From Treponema sp. (GTDB lineage: Bacteria; Spirochaetota; Spirochaetia; Treponematales; Treponemataceae): a stretch of 17,845 nucleotides of DNA. A model generated the notes under the pieces. That model saw nothing but the letters and a program-made list of their open reading frames with translations, had not been told where the DNA came from and searched no databases. A program made the position numbers and the translations under genes. Location of the stretch: the NCBI GenBank assembly GCA_024691105.1, contig JAILNY010000050.1, positions 1-17,845 on the forward strand, written 5' to 3'. Each line of letters begins with the position of its first letter. The first letter of the stretch is position 1. Below, piece after piece: positions 7,377 to 14,170 of the stretch.

Positions 7377-7415
7377 GGGCACTCGCAAATTTCCACTTCC
7401 GCCGCTATATCAAGC
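7377..7415 (+). repeat. Partial copy of the repeat element (5' part only)
   Basis: The 26 bases at 7377-7402 are identical to 7284-7309, and similarity continues with a few changes to about 7415. The matching right arm of the stem and the GAGTTTGC palindrome are absent. The copy ends about 17 bases before the -35 of the response regulator promoter. It appears to be a truncated or degraded element. Confidence 0.75.
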
Positions 7416-7431
7416 GCAACATAAAATAATT

Positions 7432-7460
7432 TTGAGTTTTTCAAGTTTTAGGTATACAAT
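7432..7460 (+). promoter_or_regulatory. Predicted promoter of the two-component operon
   Basis: A -35 TTGAGT (7432-7437), a 17-base spacer and a -10 TACAAT (7455-7460). The predicted start is near 7467, leaving about 25 bases before the GTG start codon, including the GGAGAG ribosome site. Confidence 0.55.
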
Positions 7461-7491
7461 ATATTAGTAATAACACAACGGAGAGTTAATC

Positions 7492-8310
7492 GTGAGCAAA
7501 ATTCTTTACATAGCAGACTTTAGCGAAAATACCAACAGACTTTTTGACAAAATCTCTCAAATCAGACAGACAAAGTTTATTGACTATAATCTTGACCATT
7601 TAACTTCGTTTCTAAATGATGAAAATCCAGAGCTCATCATAATCAGTGTTTCCCGACTTGAATACGAAAAAGAGCATGTTCTTAATCTTATTTTGCAGAT
7701 AAAGCCTGAACTTAACTATGTTCTCTATGGCTCAAAAGAAGAGTGCCACGATTTTTACGGAAAGTTTAAAGCAAACATCATAAAGTTTATTGTAACACCT
7801 ATTACTAAATCTGATTTTATTAAAGAGATTCAGCAGATTGTGAACCGGCTCGAAGGCTTTACCGGCTATGCAGAAGATGGCAAAAAGAGCGCTTTAGATT
7901 CAGCAAAGGAGCCTTCTAAAAGCGATAAAAAATCGATTCTTCTTGTTGACGATGATGTAGTTTTACTCAGAACCATGATGAATTATTTAAAGGACCTGTA
8001 TACGGTTTCGGTTGCAAAGTCTGGAACAGAAGCTTTGACACTTTTAGGAAGCATAAAACCAGATTTGATTCTGCTTGATTTTGAGATGCCGGTTGTCTCT
8101 GGTCCTGATACGATGAAGATGATCCGTTCAGAAGAAAAACTTAAAGAAATTCCGATTATGTTTTTAACAGGCGTTTCAGACCCTGAACATGTAAAGGACG
8201 CCCTTGTCTTAAAACCGGAAGGCTACATTCTTAAGACACAAGGGCAGACAGAGATTCTTGCGCGCATTAAGGATTTTTTCTTAAAACAGTCAATTCCTGC
8301 GTATGAATAA
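7492..8310 (+). CDS. Response regulator with degenerate and intact receiver domains, no output domain
   Basis: A 272-residue cytoplasmic signalling protein. The C-terminal receiver (about 147-265) is complete: acidic D153/D154, phospho-acceptor D196 in LLLDFEMP, T226 and K248. The N-terminal part (about 1-118) has receiver-like spacing, but the acceptor position reads IIISVSRLE and the Lys position reads VTP, so it looks like a pseudo-receiver. A Lys/Ser-rich linker (about 128-147) separates them. No DNA-binding, GGDEF, HD or other effector domain is present, so it may act by protein contact or as a phosphate sink. It starts with GTG, backed by GGAGAG at 7480-7485. It overlaps the kinase gene by 8 bases. 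The divergent position next to hdrB invites a regulatory link, but nothing in the protein shows one. Confidence 0.85.
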   Translation: MSKILYIADFSENTNRLFDKISQIRQTKFIDYNLDHLTSFLNDENPELIIISVSRLEYEKEHVLNLILQIKPELNYVLYGSKEECHDFYGKFKANIIKFIVTPITKSDFIKEIQQIVNRLEGFTGYAEDGKKSALDSAKEPSKSDKKSILLVDDDVVLLRTMMNYLKDLYTVSVAKSGTEALTLLGSIKPDLILLDFEMPVVSGPDTMKMIRSEEKLKEIPIMFLTGVSDPEHVKDALVLKPEGYILKTQGQTEILARIKDFFLKQSIPAYE

Positions 8311-11308
8311 AAGTCATAAAATTTCTGCCATTGTAAACAGGCGCCTTTTTATACTATTTGCAGTCATCAATTTGATTTCGATAATTCTCTTTTCGCTAAA
8401 TTTAAGACATCGTTATAAGAAAAATATTGAAGCAATTCTTAAAACAGAAATTTCTGATATAAAAAAAAGCATTTCAGATTCTGCAATTTATGCTTTGACA
8501 AGTACAGGAAATGAACTTATAAAAATTTTCTCTTCCACTCAAAATTACAACGACGAACTTTTTAGAGAAATTAAAGAGCAGTTTATTTATTCAGGAATTT
8601 CTGAACTGAACATAATGACTGACAAAGGTAAAGTTATTGCAAGCAACGTCAATTCAAATATCGGTTATGACATGAACTCTAACGAAGAGACAAAACAGTT
8701 TTTGAACGACATGAAAAGCTTTTGCAACGAGTCCAATTCTGTCTACGTAGAAAACAGCATACGAATAAATTATCCAAACCCGTCATCAGTAATGAAATAC
8801 TTTGGCGGGAAAATTAACAATCATCTTTATTTTCAGGCAGGCTGCCCTGGTGAAGAATATGCAAAAATGCTTGAATACTTTATTACCCTCATTGCAATCA
8901 ACAGACATAAATCAGATACAGCAACTTATCTTATTGCCTTTTTCGATGGAAAAATAATTCAGGCCGACGATAGTTTTAGTAACTATCAGACTTTTGACGA
9001 CCTTCCGCTCTTTCCTGATAAAAACGAAAACGACAGTCTTTTTATTACCGAAGTAAACGATGAACATCAGTTTGCAATGTTTCACAAAGAAGAATATTTT
9101 TCTATTTGTGGCTTTATTCCGACACATTCAATAAGACATTCTCTAATTTTTGAATTAATTTACAACCTGATTATTTACGAAATTTTCTTTGTCATTTTGT
9201 ATTTTGTAATCAGAAATCTGCTTAACAGACTTGTACTCCAGAACATCATAAAAATTACAAACTCACTCAACAAAATCGCTGCCGGCGAATTATCAGAAAA
9301 ACTCGACATCCATACTAACTACGAATTTTCTTCGCTTTCAAAAGACATAAATACAACGGTAGACAGTCTGCGTGAATTAAAAGAACAGGCTGCTTACGAA
9401 AATAAAATGAAGTCGCTCTTTCTTGCAAACATGAGTCACGAAATCCGCACCCCGATGAACGCTGTAATCGGAATGTCAGAGCTTGCCCTGGATATTAAGG
9501 ACTTACCGCCGGCAGCTTACTCGTATCTAAAACAGATTCACTCTTCAGGAACAAATCTTGTTGCAATCATAAATGACATTCTTGATTTTTCTAAAATTGA
9601 ATCTGGCAAAATGGATATCATTCCAGTGGAATACGATTTATTCAAATTCCTTTTTGAAATTTCAAACATCACTCTTATAAAGATTGGCGACAAGCCTGTT
9701 ACGCTTTATCTTGAACTTGATTCAGAATTACCGGCAACGCTTAAAGGCGATGACATCCGCTTAAGACAGATTCTTATCAACATTGCAGGTAATGCCGCAA
9801 AATTTACAGAAAGCGGTCACATTACGATTAAGGTAGAACGACTCAACAGATTTAAGAACACAGACGGAATAAAGCTTTCTGTAATTGATACCGGCCACGG
9901 AATAAAAGAAGAAGACATTAAAAAATTATTCAACGCGTTCCAACAGGTTGATATGCAGATTACAAGAAAAACAGAAGGAACAGGGCTTGGACTTGCAATC
10001 ACAAAAAATCTTCTAAAACTCATGGGCGGCTCAATAAGCGTTCAAAGCGTTTACGGCAAAGGCTCGTGTTTTTCTATGGAAATTCCTCAAGAGTATATTT
10101 CTCAAAAAAATATCGCACAAACCTATTCTTCATTAGTAAAAACCGGAACAAGCGTAAAAGACAAGCCGTATCTTACACGTTTTACGATTAACGAACTTTC
10201 AAAACAAAAAGAAATTCAAAATCTTTTCATAAATAAAGTTCAGACAATTAATTTTAACTGCCCGAATGCAAAAGTTCTTGTCGTAGATGATAATCAGGTA
10301 AACATTGACGTTGCCAAAGGCTTACTTGAAAAATTCGGTGTGCAGTTCTTTAGTGCAGTTTCCGGCTTTGAAGCACTTAAAAAAGTGAATGAACAAAAGC
10401 AGAAGTTTGACATCATTTTTATGGACCACATGATGCCGGATCTTGACGGAGTTGAAACACAACGTCGAATCCGTAAAGCAGAAGACCCTGACCACAAAAA
10501 TATAATCATCGCGTTAAGTGCCAACGCAACGCCTGAAGCAACAAAAATGTTTCTTGCAACCGGCTTTGATGACACGCTTGCAAAACCAGTCCAGCGAAAA
10601 GATTTTGCCCGTATCCTTGAAAAATGGCTTTCGCCGTCACTTATCATAAAAGCAAGCCAGACAGATGAAGCTCCAGAGATTCCAAAAGATTTTATAAAAA
10701 AACTTAATGAGTCTCAGCTTGATTTTAAAGACCGTGTTCCGGATGCAGTTTCTAATGCCGGAGGATTTAAGACATACTTTACAACTCTCCGCAGTTTTTA
10801 CAAAATGATCGAAAGCGAAGCAAACAATATCGAAGAATTTGCAAAAGCAGATTCGGTTAAAGACTTTACGATAAAAGTTCACGCATTAAAAAGCTCTGCA
10901 AGAATAATCGGCGCTGATAAGCTTTCTGAGATGGCAAAAGAGCTTGAAGAACTCGGGAACGAAGCTAAAACAGATCTTATAAAAGAAAAGACTCCTGCCC
11001 TGCTTAATTTATACAGGTCGTACAAAGAGCCGCTTTCGTATCTTGTGCAGGAAACTTCTAACAACGCCCCGCACTCTGAGTCTGGTAATGGCGGCGCTTC
11101 TTACGATGAGCTTAAAGAGGCCGCACAAAAAATTCTTAGCGCAGCAGAAACAAATCAGCTTGATAAAATTGACAGCATCATCGAAGAACTTAAAGGCAAG
11201 GACATTCCAGAGAACAAGCGCGCTATTTTTGAAGAGCTTTGCGATGCTGTTGAAATGATTAATTTTGAAGGCATAAAAAAAAGCGCCGCAGAACTTGCAG
11301 CGCTTTAA
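8303..11308 (+). CDS. Membrane hybrid sensor histidine kinase (sensor-HAMP-HisKA-HATPase-REC-Hpt)
   Basis: A 1001-residue hybrid kinase. One membrane segment lies at about 14-34 and a second at about 280-305, enclosing a periplasmic sensor region of some 245 residues with no motif I recognise; its size would suit a Cache-like domain. A HAMP-like region follows (about 306-358). HisKA has H379 in MSHEIRTPMN. The ATPase domain shows N497, D529 in DTGHGI and GTGLGL from 559. The receiver has D662/D663 and acceptor D708 in FMDHMMP. The Hpt domain has H860 in HALKSSAR. A helical tail of about 90 residues ends the protein. This supports a His-Asp-His relay ending at the receiver protein encoded just upstream. 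No ribosome site is evident and the ATG overlaps the preceding stop, so translational coupling is likely. The signal is unknown. Confidence 0.9.
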   Translation: MNKSHKISAIVNRRLFILFAVINLISIILFSLNLRHRYKKNIEAILKTEISDIKKSISDSAIYALTSTGNELIKIFSSTQNYNDELFREIKEQFIYSGISELNIMTDKGKVIASNVNSNIGYDMNSNEETKQFLNDMKSFCNESNSVYVENSIRINYPNPSSVMKYFGGKINNHLYFQAGCPGEEYAKMLEYFITLIAINRHKSDTATYLIAFFDGKIIQADDSFSNYQTFDDLPLFPDKNENDSLFITEVNDEHQFAMFHKEEYFSICGFIPTHSIRHSLIFELIYNLIIYEIFFVILYFVIRNLLNRLVLQNIIKITNSLNKIAAGELSEKLDIHTNYEFSSLSKDINTTVDSLRELKEQAAYENKMKSLFLANMSHEIRTPMNAVIGMSELALDIKDLPPAAYSYLKQIHSSGTNLVAIINDILDFSKIESGKMDIIPVEYDLFKFLFEISNITLIKIGDKPVTLYLELDSELPATLKGDDIRLRQILINIAGNAAKFTESGHITIKVERLNRFKNTDGIKLSVIDTGHGIKEEDIKKLFNAFQQVDMQITRKTEGTGLGLAITKNLLKLMGGSISVQSVYGKGSCFSMEIPQEYISQKNIAQTYSSLVKTGTSVKDKPYLTRFTINELSKQKEIQNLFINKVQTINFNCPNAKVLVVDDNQVNIDVAKGLLEKFGVQFFSAVSGFEALKKVNEQKQKFDIIFMDHMMPDLDGVETQRRIRKAEDPDHKNIIIALSANATPEATKMFLATGFDDTLAKPVQRKDFARILEKWLSPSLIIKASQTDEAPEIPKDFIKKLNESQLDFKDRVPDAVSNAGGFKTYFTTLRSFYKMIESEANNIEEFAKADSVKDFTIKVHALKSSARIIGADKLSEMAKELEELGNEAKTDLIKEKTPALLNLYRSYKEPLSYLVQETSNNAPHSESGNGGASYDELKEAAQKILSAAETNQLDKIDSIIEELKGKDIPENKRAIFEELCDAVEMINFEGIKKSAAELAAL
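11275..11306 (-). terminator. Intrinsic terminator of fumC embedded in the 3' end of the kinase gene
   Basis: Read on the minus strand, AAAGCGCTGC (11306-11297) pairs with GCGGCGCTTT (11289-11280) over ten pairs with one T-G wobble. The loop is seven bases and a run of T's continues to 11275. The kinase stop codon TAA starts at 11306, so the whole structure overlaps the kinase's last coding triplets. Read on the plus strand the hairpin is followed by only three T's, so it is mainly a leftward terminator. Confidence 0.75.
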
Positions 11309-11379
11309 ATGAGTCACAGCCAACCGGCTACCAGGCAAGTTTCGGCCAAACCAAAACTCGCGCATCCCTCAAAAAAAAA

Positions 11380-12768
11380 CTATTTCTGAGGGAAGGCCAT
11401 AGATTCAGGTTTAAACACCTTATCAAACTCGGCATCGCTTAAGAAGCCAAGACCAACACATGCTTCTTTAAGAGAGATATTCTCGTCAAATGCTTTGTGT
11501 GCTGTCTTTGCTGCGTTTTCATAACCGATATACGGATTAAGTGCTGTTACAAGCATCAATGAGTTGTAAAGGTTATGGTGCATCTTATCTTTGTCAGCTT
11601 TAATACCAACGGCGCAGTTCTTGTTAAACGAAAGCATTGCTTCTGCAAGGAGGCGTGCGCTCTGGATAAAGTTGTAAGCGATAACAGGCATAAATACGTT
11701 AAGTTCAAAGTTACCCTGGCTTGCGGCAAATCCGATAGCAGCATCATTACCCATTACCTGAACTGCAACCATTGTAACAGCTTCGCACTGAGTTGGATTT
11801 ACTTTTCCCGGCATGATAGAAGAACCTGGTTCGTTTTCTGGAATGCGGATTTCGCCAAGACCGTCACGAGGACCAGATGCAAGCCAGCGCACGTCGTTTG
11901 CAATCTTCATCATGTCAGCGGCCAAAGCCTTGATTGCGCCGTGAGCGTATACAAGTTCATCCTTAGATGTAAGTGCATGGAATTTATTTGGAGCAGTTAC
12001 AAACTTCTTTCCTGTAAGTTTAGAAACACAGTCTGCAACTTTTTTGTCAAAACCTTTAGGTGCATTGAGTCCTGTTCCTACTGCAGTTCCACCAAGAGCA
12101 AGCTGCTTTAAGAATGGAAGTGAACTTTCGAGCATTTTTTTATCCTGCTCAAGAGAAGTTCTCCAGCCAGAAATTTCCTGACCAAAAGAAATAGGAACTG
12201 CATCCTGGAGGTGTGTACGTCCAGATTTTACGATCTTCATGTTTTCTTTTTCAAGTTTCTTGAATGTTGCAACAAGAGTATCGATTGCAGGGAAAAGTTT
12301 ATCTTCGATTGCACATACAGCAGAAATATGAAGTGCTGTAGGGAATGTATCGTTAGAAGACTGACTCATGTTAATGTCATCATTTGGATGGCAGAGTTTT
12401 TTTCCTGCAATTTCGTTTGCGCGGTTTGCAATTACTTCGTTTGCATTCATGTTGCTCTGTGTACCAGAACCTGTCTGCCATACAACGAGTGGAAAGTGAT
12501 CATTAAGTTTACCGGCAATTACTTCGTCACAAGCCTTAGAAATTGCCTTGAGTTTTGCAGCTGTCATTTTTTCAGGCTTTAAAGAATTGTTTGCCATTGC
12601 AGCTGCCTTTTTAAGATAGCCGAAAGCCTTTGTAATTTCGCGAGGCATTGTTTCAATTCCAACACCAATTTCAAAGTTTTCGTGACTGCGTTCTGTCTGA
12701 GCTCCCCAGTATTTATCTGCAGGAACTTTTACTTCGCCCATTGAGTCATGTTCAATTTTGTATTCCAT
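11380..12768 (-). CDS. fumC: Class II fumarate hydratase (fumarase C)
   Basis: Interconverts fumarate and malate in the cytoplasm without an iron-sulfur cluster. It has 462 residues, the family's usual length. Diagnostic motifs are the GSSIMPGKVNP signature (about 315-325), GSGTQSNMN (about 100), SSNDTFPTA (about 137) and GRTHLQDA with H186. The start at the ATG at 12768 gives the family-typical MEYKIEHDSMGEVKVPADKY beginning and has GAGGA about nine bases upstream. An upstream in-frame GTG (12783) would add five residues but has no ribosome site. It lies downstream of the malate dehydrogenase-like gene with a terminator between them and no good promoter of its own visible, so expression may be partly by read-through. 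In a fermentative anaerobe it probably serves the reductive branch towards succinate. Confidence 0.95.
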   Translation of the reverse strand: MEYKIEHDSMGEVKVPADKYWGAQTERSHENFEIGVGIETMPREITKAFGYLKKAAAMANNSLKPEKMTAAKLKAISKACDEVIAGKLNDHFPLVVWQTGSGTQSNMNANEVIANRANEIAGKKLCHPNDDINMSQSSNDTFPTALHISAVCAIEDKLFPAIDTLVATFKKLEKENMKIVKSGRTHLQDAVPISFGQEISGWRTSLEQDKKMLESSLPFLKQLALGGTAVGTGLNAPKGFDKKVADCVSKLTGKKFVTAPNKFHALTSKDELVYAHGAIKALAADMMKIANDVRWLASGPRDGLGEIRIPENEPGSSIMPGKVNPTQCEAVTMVAVQVMGNDAAIGFAASQGNFELNVFMPVIAYNFIQSARLLAEAMLSFNKNCAVGIKADKDKMHHNLYNSLMLVTALNPYIGYENAAKTAHKAFDENISLKEACVGLGFLSDAEFDKVFKPESMAFPQK

Positions 12769-12817
12769 AGTATTAATCCTCACAAACTGCCAGACAAAAC
12801 AAATGCCGGCAAGATAT

Positions 12818-12845
12818 AAAAAAAATATCCCCGATTAAATCGGGG
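12818..12845 (-). terminator. Intrinsic terminator after the malate/lactate dehydrogenase gene
   Basis: On the minus strand CCCCGA and TCGGGG (12845-12829) form a six-pair stem with a five-base loop, followed closely by a run of eight T's (12826-12819). It lies 14 bases after the dehydrogenase stop codon and about 60 bases before the fumC start, so it may attenuate transcription into fumC. Confidence 0.75.
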
Positions 12846-12859
12846 AATTAAAAGTCAGA

Positions 12860-13801
12860 TTAGAACTTAACCTGCTTGATTACGTCTTTGAGACATTCAG
12901 CACTGTGACGGAGTTTTTCAACTTCATCATCAGTAAGAGGAGCAGCAATATGTCCTTTGATACCCTTTCCACCAATAAGTGTAGGAATAGAAAGACATAC
13001 ATCACTGATTCCGTATTCACCGTTCATCATGGAAGTGATTGTAAGAACAGAATCTGTGCTGTAGTTCAATGCTTCGATTAAGTCAGCAGTTGTTGCAGCG
13101 ATACCGTAGTTTGTAAATTTCTTTGCATTGATGATGATTCCGCCTGACTTACGGATGTAGTCTTCTACATCGTCTTTGTCAAATGCAGGAAGCTGTCCGC
13201 CTGTAAATGATTTTGCAAAGTTGTCTACAGGAATTGAACCGATATTTGCAAGAGACCAAGGTACAAAAGAAGAGTCTCCGTGTTCTCCAAATACATAACC
13301 GTGAACGTTTGTAGCACCTACTCTGTAGTTTTCTGCGATACGTGCGCGGAAACGTGCTGTATCAAGCATTGTACCTGTACCAAAGATGTGGTTTTCCGGA
13401 ATGCCAGAAGTTTTTACAAACTGATATGTAAGGATATCTACAGGGTTTGCAACGATAACGTACAATGCATTAGGAGCAACCTTAGTAATCAAAGGAATTA
13501 CAGACTTTGTAATATCAACGTTTGTCTGTGTTAAATCAAGACGTGACTGACCAGGCTTACGTCCAACACCAGAAGTGAATACTACGATGTCAGAATCTCT
13601 TGCATCTTCGTAATCTCCATCGTGAATATAAACCGGACCGATAAATGGTGTACCCTGACGGATATCCATTGCTTCACCCATTGCCTTTTCTTTTATGATA
13701 TCGATTATAACGATTTCTGAAGCAAGCTGTTTTAATGTAAGAGCGTAGGCAACAGTTGATCCAACCTGACCTGCACCAATAATAGTAATTTTTCTTGACA
13801 T
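12860..13801 (-). CDS. mdh: LDH/MDH-family NAD-dependent dehydrogenase, predicted malate-specific
   Basis: A 313-residue cytoplasmic enzyme of the LDH-like superfamily. Seen: the GAGQVG nucleotide motif (9-14), D34 ending the second strand (NAD preference), N118 in VANPVD, D147 and R150 in LDTAR, catalytic H174 in GEHGDS, and R87. The overall sequence is LDH-like, for example RLDL after the loop, LDTARFR and T230. The key specificity position, Gln102 of lactate dehydrogenases, aligns with R81 in GVGRKPGQSR. An Arg there is the classical determinant of malate/oxaloacetate specificity, as shown by the Q102R change in Bacillus LDH. With fumC directly downstream, oxaloacetate-malate conversion is the better prediction, though automatic annotation may say L-lactate dehydrogenase. 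GGGAGA upstream supports the ATG at 13801. Confidence 0.85.
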   Translation of the reverse strand: MSRKITIIGAGQVGSTVAYALTLKQLASEIVIIDIIKEKAMGEAMDIRQGTPFIGPVYIHDGDYEDARDSDIVVFTSGVGRKPGQSRLDLTQTNVDITKSVIPLITKVAPNALYVIVANPVDILTYQFVKTSGIPENHIFGTGTMLDTARFRARIAENYRVGATNVHGYVFGEHGDSSFVPWSLANIGSIPVDNFAKSFTGGQLPAFDKDDVEDYIRKSGGIIINAKKFTNYGIAATTADLIEALNYSTDSVLTITSMMNGEYGISDVCLSIPTLIGGKGIKGHIAAPLTDDEVEKLRHSAECLKDVIKQVKF

Positions 13802-13841
13802 ACCTAAGTATCTCCCATGATAAAGGTTAGTATATTTAAAT

Positions 13842-13870
13842 AGTATACTACCTTCTTTGAATTATGTGAA
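13842..13870 (-). promoter_or_regulatory. Predicted promoter of the mdh gene, -35 inside the tandem repeat
   Basis: On the minus strand a -35 TTCACA (13870-13865), a 17-base spacer and a -10 TATACT (13847-13842); each hexamer matches consensus at five of six. The -35 comes from the first 97-bp repeat unit. The second unit has a base change here (TTCTCA). A second TATACT (13834-13829) lies 13 bases downstream but has no good -35. Confidence 0.5.
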
Positions 13871-13944
13871 GTAGCATTCAGTGTCTTCACTTCAAGTAAA
13901 AGGCTCCCTTCTGCTGAATGCTTCGAGTTTGCAGGCAAACTCTC
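13862..13944 (+). repeat. Two-hairpin dispersed repeat element, copy 2
   Basis: The stem GCATTCAG (13874-13881) pairs with CTGAATGC (13914-13921), again spanning 48 bases, followed after three bases by the palindrome GAGTTTGC (13925-13932) and GCAAACTC (13935-13942). Compared with copy 1 the eight-pair stem differs at three pairs, and both partners change each time. Confidence 0.75.
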
Positions 13945-13958
13945 CTTCTGTCTTTGAT

Positions 13959-14041
13959 TTATGAGAAGTAGCATTCAGTGCCTTCACTTCAAGTAAAAGG
14001 CTCCCTTCTGCTGAATGCTTCGAGTTTGCAGGCAAACTCTC
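13959..14041 (+). repeat. Two-hairpin dispersed repeat element, copy 3
   Basis: This copy lies in the second tandem unit, with the stem at 13971-13978/14011-14018 and the palindrome at 14022-14029/14032-14039. Both stems are identical to copy 2. The GTGAAG flank is changed to GAGAAG. Confidence 0.75.
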
Positions 14042-14116
14042 CTTCCGTGGGCGTGCCGGCTCGAAGAAGTCTGCTCATTATTGGAAACGTAATTTACGAG
14101 CAGAGTGTGCTAAAAT

Positions 14117-14156
14117 TTGATTTTTTTGACAAATTCACCGATAATATACGTATAAT
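14117..14156 (+). promoter_or_regulatory. Overlapping candidate promoters of the 14171 operon
   Basis: One candidate is -35 TTGATT (14117-14122), 17 bases, -10 GATAAT (14140-14145), placing the start near 14152 with the GGAGA ribosome site (14159-14163) inside the leader. A second has both perfect hexamers, TTGACA (14126-14131) and TATAAT (14151-14156), but a 19-base spacer, and would start transcription at about the ribosome site. The first is more compatible with normal initiation. Confidence 0.5.
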
Positions 14157-14170
14157 ATGGAGAAAAAGTC

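Larger units (their letters stand above)
13854..14047 (+). repeat. 97-bp tandem duplication, two units
   Basis: Unit A (13854-13950) and unit B (13951-14047) are adjacent and differ at only a few positions, for example TGTGAAG/TGAGAAG, GTGTCTT/GTGCCTT and the last bases. Each unit contains one complete two-hairpin element. The near identity implies a recent duplication. With only two long units and no spacers this is not a CRISPR array. Confidence 0.9.

Noticed and set aside
11309..11379. Rightward terminator for the kinase gene
   Set aside because: The short inverted repeats here (such as around AGCCAACCGGCT) have only four-pair stems and no T-run.
11365..11393. TCCCTCA...TGAGGGA as the fumC terminator
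   Set aside because: The T-run lies inside the loop and not after the stem, and the left arm is in the fumC coding end; the hairpin at 11275-11306 is a far better candidate.
12769..12783. fumC start at the GTG at 12783
   Set aside because: No ribosome site lies upstream, and the family N-terminus begins at the ATG at 12768.
13854..14047. CRISPR array
   Set aside because: Two contiguous 97-bp units without unique spacers and no cas genes.
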